A stretch of 20,012 nt of DNA from a virus. A program made the position numbers and the translations under genes. The notes under the pieces are model-generated. The model made no database searches and was not told the origin of the DNA. It worked only from the letters and a program-made list of their open reading frames with translations. Shown here in pieces: positions 7,339 to 16,240 of the stretch (position 1 is its first letter; each line of letters begins with the position of its first letter). The stretch spans positions 1 through 20,012 of IMG/VR virus record IMGVR_UViG_3300017752_000242; one strand, written 5' to 3'.

Positions 7339-8511
7339 ATGGCATTTTATAAAATATTCCCACATAAAGACGCTACATTATATTCATTTTATCCTAATAT
7401 GAATACTGGGATAGATCCTGTTAATCAAATATCAAATTTAAACATAGCAGTAGATTCTAACCCACAAGTAGCTAGAATATTAACAGAATTTATTCAAGAT
7501 GAAATTGAAGATGTCATTAATAATAAAATTAAAGGAGCAGAATGGGATGTTAATTTTAGACAATATATTGCAACAGCTCAAGGTATAGTTGAATCTATAG
7601 AAACATTTATACACCCAGTAGCTCAATATTGGTGGAATGGAACTGGAACTTATTTAGATGTACCTCAAACTACTGATGGTTGTAATTGGCTTTCCCCGGC
7701 ATTTATGGGTTCTAATATCCCATGGTCACAAAGTGGTACTGATAGTACTAACCATTATGTTACAAGTTCTTACAATCCAAGTTTTGTAGGTGCTGGTGGT
7801 GGGGCTTGGTTTGTTAGTGGTTCAGATGGAGTAGAGTATGTAGTAACTCAATCATTTGATACACGTAGTGAAAAAGATTTAAATGTTAGTGTTAAAAATA
7901 TTGTAGAGTTATGGTATAGTAGTTCCTTAGGAGTACCCGCTTCTGCCTCATTACCCAATTATGGTTTTATAACTAAATGGGAAAATTTAGCTGAATTTAA
8001 TCAAAATGCTCAAATACAACCTGTAATGCAATTTTATAGTGTTGATACTAATACTATATACCCACCACAATTAGAATTTAAGTGGAGAGATTATCAAACA
8101 GTATTAACTGGATCTGCCACAGCTAGTATAGTAGATACTACTAATTTAATATCTTCATTAGCTGAAAATCCAGGTTATTTTACACCTCAGGGAATTAATA
8201 GATTTAGATTTAATGTTGCACCAAAATATCCTAAAAGAATATTCTCTACAGCATCTTTATTTACAGGAACAAATTATTTACCAACAGCTTCATATTATGC
8301 TATAAAAGATTTGGAGACCAACGAATATGTTGTAGATTACGACACTAGTTATACACAATTAAGTTCAGATAGTAAAGGAAATTATTTTGATGTTTATATG
8401 AATGGATTAGAACCAGAAAGATATTATGCAATATGTGTTAAAACTACAATTAAAGGTTCTACTTTAGTATTAGACGATAATTATTATTTTAAAGTAGTTA
8501 ATACTCTGTAA
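7339..8511 (+). CDS. Beta-rich virion (baseplate) structural protein
   Basis: This 390-residue protein starts with KIFPHKDATLYSFYPNMNTG, reminiscent of the opening strand of DNRLRE/disaggregatase-type beta-sandwich domains (a DATxYS...PNxNxG pattern). The middle is Trp-, Gly- and Ser-rich (QYWWNGTGTYL, GAGGGAWFVSGSDGV). The C-terminal 100 residues look like an Ig/fibronectin-like sandwich (NYFDVYMNGLEPERYYAICV, about 347-366, ending NYYFKVVNTL). Such proteins are typical of baseplate-peripheral or carbohydrate-contacting virion parts. It lies between gp6 and the gp7-like gene, where extra wedge components are found, and overlaps the next gene by one base. No catalytic motif is visible. A structural role is inferred from position and beta-rich composition; the exact T4 counterpart, if any, is unclear. 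Confidence 0.6.
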   Translation: MAFYKIFPHKDATLYSFYPNMNTGIDPVNQISNLNIAVDSNPQVARILTEFIQDEIEDVINNKIKGAEWDVNFRQYIATAQGIVESIETFIHPVAQYWWNGTGTYLDVPQTTDGCNWLSPAFMGSNIPWSQSGTDSTNHYVTSSYNPSFVGAGGGAWFVSGSDGVEYVVTQSFDTRSEKDLNVSVKNIVELWYSSSLGVPASASLPNYGFITKWENLAEFNQNAQIQPVMQFYSVDTNTIYPPQLEFKWRDYQTVLTGSATASIVDTTNLISSLAENPGYFTPQGINRFRFNVAPKYPKRIFSTASLFTGTNYLPTASYYAIKDLETNEYVVDYDTSYTQLSSDSKGNYFDVYMNGLEPERYYAICVKTTIKGSTLVLDDNYYFKVVNTL

Positions 8512-9089
8512 TGGCTGAAAATTTAAATTTAAATAAACAAGTTTTTAATAAGAGAGCATATCTAAAAACTATAGATACTTCTTTTAGTGAATTGGGGGCT
8601 AAAACTCTCCAAGAAGAAATTTCATCCCAACCTACAGTTCAAGAGTTTTTTAATATGTACAATACTTTATTTTATAATATAAATGAATTAGGTCCTACCA
8701 ATTCCCATGAGTATTTAATAAAAACAAGTCAAGAATATATAGGGTTTAAAGAAGATAATGAAATAATAAAATTACTTCAAGCCGAAATAGCAGGTTTAAG
8801 AAAAGAACTTTTAGAAACCCAAAAACAACTATCAGGCCTAGCTATAGAAGCAGCTTCAGTTTCTAGTGATGTTCCCAATGTAACTCTTCCAGAACCTGAA
8901 ATTCCAGAACCAGTACCCGTAGAAGTTCCAACCCCATCAACTCCAACTACACCTGATCCACCAACAGATGAAGAGAGAGTAATTAATGACTTTAATAGAT
9001 ACCCAAAATCATCAGTAAAAAAGAGATCAGAAAGACTAGGATTAGATAAAAAATATATTAGAGGAATTAAAAAAGCAAATAATTTATAA
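8511..9089 (+). CDS. Coiled-coil and proline-rich structural protein, unknown function
   Basis: This 192-residue protein has clear segments. An N-terminal domain (1-75) contains TSFSELGAKTLQEEISSQPT and NSHEYLIKTSQEYIGF. A probable coiled coil follows (about 80-115, with regularly spaced leucines: LLQAEIAGLRKELLETQKQL). A Pro/Glu/Thr-rich rigid linker (about 121-151, with PEPEIPEPVPVEVPTP) leads to a basic C-terminus (about 152-192, KKRSERLGLDKKYIRGIKKA) that could be a small helical DNA- or protein-binding piece. The N-terminal domain resembles proteins beside the large wedge gene in marine T4-like phages. The length is near that of T4 gp53 (196 residues), but I see no matching motif. One-base overlaps on both sides (TAATG) tie it to the wedge run. 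A trimeric or dimeric connector in the baseplate is a reasonable guess only. Confidence 0.6.
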   Translation: MAENLNLNKQVFNKRAYLKTIDTSFSELGAKTLQEEISSQPTVQEFFNMYNTLFYNINELGPTNSHEYLIKTSQEYIGFKEDNEIIKLLQAEIAGLRKELLETQKQLSGLAIEAASVSSDVPNVTLPEPEIPEPVPVEVPTPSTPTTPDPPTDEERVINDFNRYPKSSVKKRSERLGLDKKYIRGIKKANNL

Positions 9090-12000
9090 TGGCTCAAATC
9101 ATCCCCATAGATCCCCTTACGTTTGAAGCTCAATCCTATTCACAAAAAGATGAAGGATTAATCTTAAAAACCTCATTTAATTCTAATTTAGATTTAACTG
9201 GATATATAGAGTTTTATTCTTATGATAATAATGAAGAATTATTAGATCAAAATATAAATTATAATAATTATAGAGTTGAAAATTCTGGAACATCTACTTC
9301 TCCTGACAATGTCCAAAGTATTATAATAGACCCTGCAAAAGATTTAGAAGTATTAGCTGGAGATGGAGGAGGAGAATATATAGGTTTTTATAATTTCTTA
9401 AATTTAGAAATAGGAAACCAAACCCAAGAACTTTATATAAGTGAAATCTCCTCAGACAGAACAGAAATTAGATTAGAAAGTAATGATCTTATTGATATAG
9501 ATTTTGTAGAACAATCCGAAGATTTTATTGATAAAAGAGAAGAAAGTGAGTATTTTTTAGATTTCTATTTAAATTTTGGTAATAATATTTTAATTATAGC
9601 TAACAATTTAAAATTAGAAAATGAAGAGACTGATAACCCATCAATATTAGTTAAATTATATGAACCCTTACCTATAGGAATACAATTAAAATCTAAATTA
9701 TTTATTGTAACTAAATTTAATGAATCTACAGCTTATAAAGCTATATTCCCTTCAGAACCTACTTTTGTTCAAGGGAGTAGGTTTATGAAAGGTCCTAACT
9801 TTGCTATTCCCGTAAAAAATCAAGTAAATAATTCTACTGAGAATCTATCTTATGATAATATTATATCTAATGCTCCTTCTAATTCTCAAAACCAAATCCA
9901 AAGCCTTCTTGAAGAAAAATCAATTAATTTAAGTGTAAATTATAATGATTTCTCGGATTTTATTAATTTTAGTTCTGCACAAACACGTATAGAAAATTTT
10001 TATTATAAAGTAGGTTTAATTGAGAATTATAATTCTGAAATAAATGCTCTAAACAATGTAACAGGTTCAACTACTAGTAAACAAATTATTTCTACTAAAA
10101 TTTCTAATGTAACTAAAAATTTTGATCAGTTTGAATATTTTATGTATTATAGTAGTGGTTCTATGGTTTCATATCCTAAATCTACAACTACTCAACCTTA
10201 CACTTTATATCCTACTACTAGTTCTCAAGTATTAACTTGGTTAGGTAGTGTGAATGAAAATAGTGGAAATTTCGGAGGTTTACTTTTATCAGCCTCTAAT
10301 TATGATAATGAAAACCCAGACCAACTAAAAAAATCTATTCCAGAATATTTAAGAGAAGACCCAGCCAACCAACCATATGATTTATTTGTTGATATGGTTG
10401 CACAGTATTATGATAATATTTGGTTATACACAAAAGACATTACACAAAAATATAATGCAGATAATAGATTAGATTTTGGTATATCTAAAGATTTAGTATC
10501 TGATGCTATTAAAGATTTTGGTATAAAATTATATCAAAATAATTTTTCAAACAAAGAATTATACACAGCTTTTTTAGGAATTACTCCGGATGGATCATTA
10601 TTTCCATTCCCAGAAATAACAGGATCATTACCTGCCCCTACAGGAATGGAATTTGTAGATACAATGATTTCGGCATCAAATGATGTAATATCAATGGATG
10701 ATACTAATAAATCTTTATACAAAAGAATTTATCATAACATACCATACCTGCTCAAATCAAAAGGAACCCTTACTGGATTACGAGCATTAATAACTTCATA
10801 TGGCATACCTGATACTATATTAAAAATATCTGAATTCGGCGGTAAAGATCAAGTTAACGCTAATGACTATGATTTATACTTTAATAATTTTAATTACGCA
10901 TTTAATACTAAAGAAGGTAACAGTATTACAACCCCTTGGGGAGATACTTCTTTAGGAGTTGGTTTAAACAAATCTTGGATTCCTAATCCTAATTATAGCA
11001 GTAAAGATGCTGGAGCTAATACAGTTCAATTTAGATTTAAAGCTGAAAAGATTACATCAGGAACTATACCTTATGGTTTAAGTAACAAAAAACAAACTTT
11101 ATGGACTTTAACTAGTGAAGGAAATTTAAAAAACTCTTCTCAATTATATTTGTCATATGAAAAATTTGGTTTAAATTCTGGTTCACTCGTTAATGCTAGT
11201 GGTTCATATGATGGATCAATATCAGACCCCGATTATAAAAATGGAAAATTAATATTTTTACCTGATACACAAGATAATACTAATTTTGCTGCTATAGAAT
11301 TACCTTTTTTTGATGATGGTTGGTGGTCTGTTCAAGTTAAAAGAACTGGATTTGCCGATTTTGTATTATCTGCGGGAAATAAAATATATAATGGAAACAC
11401 AGGAACATCACTAGGATTTTATGCTACATCAAGTATTACAATTACTAAACCCTTAGGCTGGGATTCTTCTTATTTTTCAAACTTTGCAAAAGATTTTAAA
11501 GAAGGAATTAATACTAACTTTCTTGGTTTTTCAGGTTTACTTCAAGAAATAAGATATTATACTACTCCAATTAGTGAAAGTGTATTTAAAGATTATATAA
11601 TGAATCCTTTATCTTTTGAGGGTAATGGGATTAATAGTGCTCCTAATCAATTAATATTTAGAGCTGCTTTAGGAAGTGAATTATTAGAAAAATCAGCAGT
11701 AGTAAATTCATATGGTAATGCTATTTATGGTAGTAGCAACTATGGGAGTGCTTTTATTACAAGTTCATTTAATATAGATCGAATATCTACATCTTCTATC
11801 CATCCTAAAGTAACAGGATCTTGGGAAATAATAAATTCATTCCAAAGTCCCTCATCATCAAATTTTACTCTTAATTCTTCTAATTTTGTTAGTAATGTAG
11901 AATCTTTCTTTTTAGATCAACCTGCAGTAGGTATAAAAAATAGAATAACAGATAAAATAAGATCTGAAAATAGTACTATAGCTTCTGGAAATGTATTATC

Positions 12001-13393
12001 ACCTATTAAAAGTTTATCCCAAAATACAGAAGCAAGTGCATCATATACTGATAATATAAATTATTTAGAAGTAGCATTTTCACCACAAAATCAAATTAAT
12101 GATGATATTATAGGACAAATGGGTCATTTTAATATTGGTGATTATATAGGTGATCCTGCTCAACGATTTACAGGTAATAATTACCCAGATTTAAATAATT
12201 TAAGTGAAGATTATTTTAAAAAATATATTAAACAATATGATTTAACCGATTTTGTTAGACTAATAAAATTCTTTGATAATTCATTATTTAAAATGATAAA
12301 AGATTTTGTACCTGTGAGAACTAGTTTAGCATCAGGTTTAGTAATAAAACAACATTTACTAGAAAGAAATAAATACCCCCAACCCCAAGTATCCTACTCA
12401 GAAGAAGATTTAACTGGCTGTGTTAATTCTCATAAAGTATGGAATACTGCTTCTCAAGAAACTGAAATATCATGTTCTAAAATTGCAACTGTAGAAGGAG
12501 GTCCTGCAGGCATGTTTAACCCTTTTAATATTAATTATGAAGGTTTATCTACAGTTATTTCAGGAAGTAATACATTTAATTACCAGTGGGCTACTGTTGC
12601 ATTTGATGCTGTGTCAGAAACTGGGTTAGGGGATGTTGCAAAATTAATTGTACATCAACCTGGATTTTTTACCAATACAAACATATTAAAATTTTTAGAT
12701 TTTAGAGATACAACAAGTGAAAATAATCCTAATCTTTGGTTATCATTAAAATCAGTCCCAGCTATATTTCCTTTGTTTTATTTTAATACTTTAAATAATC
12801 ATGTTAGTGTAGCAAGAGTCCAAAACATAGAAGATATAGGAGGTGGTAGTTTTAGAATTTCATTAGCTACAGGATATGGGTTTGCTTCATCAGTACCAGC
12901 AGGAAATAATGAAGATAAAAATGGTGGAGTATTTTCATTTCAATCTAGTTCACTAGGTGGGACAACTTTTTCAGAAACAATTCCTTTTACTTCAAGTATT
13001 ACTAATTATACTTTTGAAACACCCCCTCAATTTAATGTGACTCAAAGTTGGGAAGTTACAGAACCTACTCTATCAGGTTCTATTACTTATATACACGATT
13101 CACAAGATGAATTTTATAATGGTGAATTAAGTGGTTCTACTTTAATAGTATCTAATGGAGAATTAAATGAAGGTGATGCTGAATTTAAAACTATTAATCC
13201 CAAGGGAGCAACTTATGGAATTAGATTTTATGATACTGGTTCGGGGTATAATTTTAATGATTTTATTAATCCCCTTAATAATCCTTACAACGGTTTTATA
13301 CAAATGTGGTATCAAGAAAATGCCTCATTATCAACAATCCCAGCTGCTAACCCAGGTGGAGGAGCTGGTGGAGGTGGAAATACTAATATTTAA
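9089..13393 (+). CDS. Large baseplate wedge protein, gp7/gpI-like, with LamG-like domain
   Basis: At 1434 residues this is the largest gene here (T4 gp7 has 1032). An N-terminal beta domain carries ELYISEISSDRTEIRLESN (about 114-132). Residues about 545-590 contain YHNIPYLLKSKGTLTGLRAL followed by YGIPDTILKISEFGG, a helical KGT segment that recalls the tail protein I core, regarded as equivalent to gp7. Residues about 640-835 look like a LamG/concanavalin-type sandwich (VQFRFKAEKI, WWSVQVKR, GLLQEIRYYTTPISESVF). Residues about 1055-1100 form a conserved helical block (FFDNSLFKMIKDFVPVRTSL, then IKQHLLERNKYP). The C-terminus is Gly-rich (PGGGAGGGGNTNI). Its place after gp6 fits the J-I order. 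The lectin-like domain may contact surface glycans or neighbouring subunits. The wedge role is likely; one-to-one identity with gp7 is inferred. Confidence 0.68.
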   Translation: MAQIIPIDPLTFEAQSYSQKDEGLILKTSFNSNLDLTGYIEFYSYDNNEELLDQNINYNNYRVENSGTSTSPDNVQSIIIDPAKDLEVLAGDGGGEYIGFYNFLNLEIGNQTQELYISEISSDRTEIRLESNDLIDIDFVEQSEDFIDKREESEYFLDFYLNFGNNILIIANNLKLENEETDNPSILVKLYEPLPIGIQLKSKLFIVTKFNESTAYKAIFPSEPTFVQGSRFMKGPNFAIPVKNQVNNSTENLSYDNIISNAPSNSQNQIQSLLEEKSINLSVNYNDFSDFINFSSAQTRIENFYYKVGLIENYNSEINALNNVTGSTTSKQIISTKISNVTKNFDQFEYFMYYSSGSMVSYPKSTTTQPYTLYPTTSSQVLTWLGSVNENSGNFGGLLLSASNYDNENPDQLKKSIPEYLREDPANQPYDLFVDMVAQYYDNIWLYTKDITQKYNADNRLDFGISKDLVSDAIKDFGIKLYQNNFSNKELYTAFLGITPDGSLFPFPEITGSLPAPTGMEFVDTMISASNDVISMDDTNKSLYKRIYHNIPYLLKSKGTLTGLRALITSYGIPDTILKISEFGGKDQVNANDYDLYFNNFNYAFNTKEGNSITTPWGDTSLGVGLNKSWIPNPNYSSKDAGANTVQFRFKAEKITSGTIPYGLSNKKQTLWTLTSEGNLKNSSQLYLSYEKFGLNSGSLVNASGSYDGSISDPDYKNGKLIFLPDTQDNTNFAAIELPFFDDGWWSVQVKRTGFADFVLSAGNKIYNGNTGTSLGFYATSSITITKPLGWDSSYFSNFAKDFKEGINTNFLGFSGLLQEIRYYTTPISESVFKDYIMNPLSFEGNGINSAPNQLIFRAALGSELLEKSAVVNSYGNAIYGSSNYGSAFITSSFNIDRISTSSIHPKVTGSWEIINSFQSPSSSNFTLNSSNFVSNVESFFLDQPAVGIKNRITDKIRSENSTIASGNVLSPIKSLSQNTEASASYTDNINYLEVAFSPQNQINDDIIGQMGHFNIGDYIGDPAQRFTGNNYPDLNNLSEDYFKKYIKQYDLTDFVRLIKFFDNSLFKMIKDFVPVRTSLASGLVIKQHLLERNKYPQPQVSYSEEDLTGCVNSHKVWNTASQETEISCSKIATVEGGPAGMFNPFNINYEGLSTVISGSNTFNYQWATVAFDAVSETGLGDVAKLIVHQPGFFTNTNILKFLDFRDTTSENNPNLWLSLKSVPAIFPLFYFNTLNNHVSVARVQNIEDIGGGSFRISLATGYGFASSVPAGNNEDKNGGVFSFQSSSLGGTTFSETIPFTSSITNYTFETPPQFNVTQSWEVTEPTLSGSITYIHDSQDEFYNGELSGSTLIVSNGELNEGDAEFKTINPKGATYGIRFYDTGSGYNFNDFINPLNNPYNGFIQMWYQENASLSTIPAANPGGGAGGGGNTNI

Positions 13394-13395
13394 AA

Positions 13396-13404
13396 ATATT
13401 TATA
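13396..13404 (+). promoter_or_regulatory. ATATTTATA site immediately before the 96-aa gene
   Basis: The motif occupies most of the 14-nt gap after the gp7-like gene and ends only 3 nt before the ATG at 13408. If it works as a -10-like late element, transcription would begin at or just after the start codon. Either the spacing to +1 is unusually short and the message is leaderless, or the site acts in another way. The next downstream in-frame Met is near the end of the small gene, so a simple start shift does not solve this. Confidence 0.45.
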
Positions 13405-13407
13405 ATT

Positions 13408-13698
13408 ATGGCAGTAACAGACCCTACAGGAGGTAAAGTAATATATATTAAAGTAGCTAAAATAGATGCTAATGGGGTAGATTTAACTTCAACTTTAGAT
13501 TCTTTATCTACTTTAGTTTTACCTTTTGGAAATACTAATGTTACTTTTAATATTTTAAATATAACATCTACCCCAAATTATTTTTTATACTATGTTTCTC
13601 CCCAAGGTTATAATAATATGATGACTCTTACAGGATCATTAGATACAGGGACTCCTTCTTATAATTCATCTTTTATCTCTAATACATCTTATCCTTAA
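13408..13698 (+). CDS. Small beta-rich protein, unknown function
   Basis: This 96-residue protein is rich in Thr, Ser, Asn and aliphatic residues in a strand-like pattern (KVIYIKVAKIDANGVDLTST, then VTFNILNITSTPNYFLYYVS). It looks like one small beta domain, with no signal peptide or helix. The ATG lies 3 nt beyond an ATATTTATA site, and the next gene starts 3 nt after its stop. Position between the gp7-like protein and the 601-aa structural protein suggests a baseplate or fibre-attachment component. The ATG at 13408 is the only start that keeps the domain whole. A longer frame that enters from inside the gp7-like gene is a different frame and not real. I do not recognise the family with confidence. 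Confidence 0.6.
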   Translation: MAVTDPTGGKVIYIKVAKIDANGVDLTSTLDSLSTLVLPFGNTNVTFNILNITSTPNYFLYYVSPQGYNNMMTLTGSLDTGTPSYNSSFISNTSYP

Positions 13699-13701
13699 AA
13701 T

Positions 13702-15507
13702 ATGGCAACAGCAACAGATCAAGGCGTAATAATACCATTAACAGTAGTTTCAGATCCTTTTAATTTAAAACCTTTAACTCAAGGTCTTTTAAAAGTAAAT
13801 ACGGTCCCACAAAAAAGTCTTTTTATTAATATAACTGGAAGTTTAAGTAATATAGTTATTTTTAATGAAATATCTAGACCTATGAGTGCTTCTCTTGTAG
13901 TTAGTTCTGCAACTGGAAATCCTACTAATAATATTTTAGCTCATGAGGTTTTATTTTCATCCATTACTGCGGGTAGTTTAACTGTTCTAAGTGCAAATGT
14001 AAGTATATCAATTACATCATCTTTTAATCTTAATGATCTAATTCTTTTAAGACTAGTAGGAAACCATGATAGTTTTACTACTAACAATATTATAAACCCT
14101 ACATCATTTGATAGTGACTTATCTTTAAATATTTCCTCAACACCAAACCCATCTAATACAAATATGGTATTAGAACCTTATTTTGAAGGAATACCATTTA
14201 TAGGTTCTAGTGCAGATGTTACATCAGGAAACATATTTAGAAATATACCAAACCCATTTTTACAAGACATTGATTATAATAGAGGTCCTATTCCTGTTAA
14301 TAACCAAGCCTTAATATCAGGTTCAGCTGAAAGAGGAACAGTTCCTGAATCTTATTACACTTCATTAGCTCAAACTAATATTAGATACAGAGGATCTAAA
14401 ATTCAATCAACAACAATAAATGAATATATTAATTCCTCAGGAAGTACAGATTTTGGGAATTCTTTTAATATAGGAAATTATGGAAAAACCCCATCAATTA
14501 ATGTTTTTAATACAGGAATATTTGAATTTCAATGGGGGGGTGGTACCACACCTGAGATAATGGATTGGGGAGCATTTAAAATAGGAAAAATTTTACAAGT
14601 AAGTTCAAAAGATTTAGTTAAAACTATAAATCCTAGTGCAAATTTAAAAACAGTTCAAGTCCTTAGTAGATTAGACTTTAATAGCTCCGCTCAAATACCA
14701 TCATCTCAACTTTCACAATCAATACCCCAAGTAAGAGGAGATTACTACCAAATTTTAAATTCAAGTAATCCTATTAATTCGGAAGTTTCAGTAGCTTTAT
14801 ATACTGGAGGAGGTTCATCTAATAACCCAACCTATCCCCCAACTGCTAAAATTTTAACAACAGAATTTGGTGTACCTACTAGATCTAGTTTTATGTATTT
14901 TACTGATGAAGCTACAGCAAGTGATACTTGGGCTAATGGTACTAGTGCTTTTCAAATGTATCAATCAGCAAATATTTTTAGAGTAACCTCAGATTACTCT
15001 CCAGGTTCTACAGTAAACCCAGTAGGAAATAGTACAGGTGATGGGATGGTAAATATAATACAAAGAGATATTAATGCAGGCGAAAGGTGGTTTTTTACTT
15101 TTTTTACAAATTTAGAAAATACTGGTACTTTTAATTCTAGTATTTTAGAACCTTACAATGGGGGTTATACTTCTAAAGATGAATTTGGAAATTATACTGA
15201 TCCTTTTGGTTTTAAAGGAGTGTATGAAATATTAGGAGTTTGGGAACCTAATTCTTCCAGAACTAGATTTCAATTAGATAAACCAAATCTAGGGGGTTCT
15301 AAAAAAATAGGGGGAAATTCTTCAACTTCTTTAGGATTTCTTATGTGGAAAGCTAGAGCAGCAGGAAAAAATGAATTTATAATGGTTCAAGATAGTGTAA
15401 CAGGCGGTGTAGGATATGGAGCACTTACTGGAAGATATTCACCTGAATATTTAACTCAAAACTTTGAAGCAATTACAAAAGAATATGGAAGTAACCAAAC
15501 AGGTTAA
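13702..15507 (+). CDS. 601-aa beta-rich structural protein, unknown function
   Basis: This protein is Ser/Thr/Asn/Gly-rich with a strand-like pattern throughout, typical of tail or baseplate appendage proteins. The N-terminus (about 8-130) looks like one or two small beta sandwiches (LFINITGSLSNIVIFNEISR, LTVLSANVSISITSSF). Residues about 150-260 carry a conserved-looking region (NMVLEPYFEGIPFIGSSADV, IRYRGSKIQSTTINEYI). The C-terminus (about 500-595) includes GVYEILGVWEPNSSRTRFQL and LGFLMWKARAAGKNEFIMVQ. No catalytic signature, chaperone domain or collagen-like repeat is seen. It starts 3 nt after the 96-aa gene (aaaatATG, no Shine-Dalgarno) and is followed by the longest gap in the window (58 nt), so it ends a transcription unit. 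A virion structural role is inferred from composition and neighbours. Confidence 0.6.
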   Translation: MATATDQGVIIPLTVVSDPFNLKPLTQGLLKVNTVPQKSLFINITGSLSNIVIFNEISRPMSASLVVSSATGNPTNNILAHEVLFSSITAGSLTVLSANVSISITSSFNLNDLILLRLVGNHDSFTTNNIINPTSFDSDLSLNISSTPNPSNTNMVLEPYFEGIPFIGSSADVTSGNIFRNIPNPFLQDIDYNRGPIPVNNQALISGSAERGTVPESYYTSLAQTNIRYRGSKIQSTTINEYINSSGSTDFGNSFNIGNYGKTPSINVFNTGIFEFQWGGGTTPEIMDWGAFKIGKILQVSSKDLVKTINPSANLKTVQVLSRLDFNSSAQIPSSQLSQSIPQVRGDYYQILNSSNPINSEVSVALYTGGGSSNNPTYPPTAKILTTEFGVPTRSSFMYFTDEATASDTWANGTSAFQMYQSANIFRVTSDYSPGSTVNPVGNSTGDGMVNIIQRDINAGERWFFTFFTNLENTGTFNSSILEPYNGGYTSKDEFGNYTDPFGFKGVYEILGVWEPNSSRTRFQLDKPNLGGSKKIGGNSSTSLGFLMWKARAAGKNEFIMVQDSVTGGVGYGALTGRYSPEYLTQNFEAITKEYGSNQTG

Positions 15508-15538
15508 AGATAATTTGGATTAAAAACAAACAATACAC

Positions 15539-15547
15539 ATATTTATA
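15539..15547 (+). promoter_or_regulatory. ATATTTATA site, candidate late promoter of the 15566-18156 genes
   Basis: The motif lies in the 58-nt gap after the 601-aa gene, the longest non-coding gap in the window, and ends 18 nt before the ATG at 15566. T4-like geometry gives a start near 15553 and a leader of about 12 nt. The upstream flank is A-rich (taaaaacaaacaatacac) with no -35 box. The gap shows no hairpin and T-run that would suggest an intrinsic terminator. Confidence 0.52.
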
Positions 15548-15565
15548 ACATATAATTAAACACAA

Positions 15566-16237
15566 ATGGGATATTTAAATAATCAAGTAGTAACAGTTGA
15601 TGCTATTCTTACAAAAAAAGGTAGACAATTATTAGCTCAAAATGACGGTTCATTCAGAATAACACAATTTGCACTCGCAGATGATGAAATAGATTATACA
15701 CTGTATAATCCAGAAAATAATCAGGGTTCAGCGTTTTATGGGGAAGCAATAGATAATATGCCTCTATTAGAAGCATTTGCAGATGAAAGCCAAATAATGA
15801 AATATAAATTAGCTACCCTACCAAGAGGTACTGCAGTCTTACCAGTATTAGATTTAGGTTATGCTTCTATATCTTTAAAACAAGGTGCTTCATTATCAAT
15901 AACACCACAAACATTAAATTATTTAGGTAATGCCTCAGCATTTGAAACATCAGGATATTCTGTTACTATAGCAGATGTTAGAACAATGGCTACTTTTAAT
16001 GGGATAGGAATTCAATCAGAAGCTGCCCAATCTTCAAATACTACTTCCACAACCACATTAGGAACAAATGTATCATCTACAGTAATAGGAACTCAAATTA
16101 ATTTAAGAGGAACTACAGTAAATACTTTATTTGGTTCAAATTCACAAATATCAACAACATTAACAGTAGTAGGTTTAGACAGTGGAGCTAGAATAACAAT
16201 ACCTGTTACCATAACACAAACAACAGCAAATTCATAA
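15566..16237 (+). CDS. Conserved phage structural protein
   Basis: In this 223-residue protein the N-terminal half (1-100) has a recognisable conserved pattern: VTVDAILTKKGRQLLAQNDG, ITQFALADDEIDYTLYNP, then a stretch with PLLEAFADESQIMKYKLATL. As far as I recall, this domain is frequent in tail regions of marine and Bacteroidota T4-like phages, where it is annotated only as structural. The C-terminal half (about 105-223) is a Thr/Ser-rich beta segment (TTSTTTLGTNVSSTVIGTQI) resembling an Ig-like decoration. It follows the fourth ATATTTATA site and is followed after 3 nt by the first of the two paralogues, so the three genes form one unit. The ADDEIDY motif and the small size suit an adaptor near the fibre attachment site. 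This role is inferred. Confidence 0.65.
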   Translation: MGYLNNQVVTVDAILTKKGRQLLAQNDGSFRITQFALADDEIDYTLYNPENNQGSAFYGEAIDNMPLLEAFADESQIMKYKLATLPRGTAVLPVLDLGYASISLKQGASLSITPQTLNYLGNASAFETSGYSVTIADVRTMATFNGIGIQSEAAQSSNTTSTTTLGTNVSSTVIGTQINLRGTTVNTLFGSNSQISTTLTVVGLDSGARITIPVTITQTTANS

Positions 16238-16240
16238 GAT

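Noticed and set aside
7060-7365. 101-codon minus-strand open frame
   Set aside because: It lies almost wholly over the 123-aa + strand gene in a compact co-directional run and ends in the next gene. It has no supporting start context or motif.
8777-9133. 118-codon minus-strand open frame
   Set aside because: It is antisense to the proline-rich gene; the Gly/Ser/Val-rich product simply mirrors the repetitive proline codons on the other strand.
13167-13436. 89-codon + strand open frame crossing from the gp7-like gene into the 96-aa gene
   Set aside because: It is in a different frame from two better genes and overlaps the end of one and the start of the other. Its product is a hydrophobic, biased sequence with no recognisable pattern.
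15508-15565. Intrinsic terminator in the longest gap
   Set aside because: I looked for a stem-loop followed by a T-run and saw only A-rich sequence and the ATATTTATA site. No convincing terminator hairpin was seen in the other gaps either.
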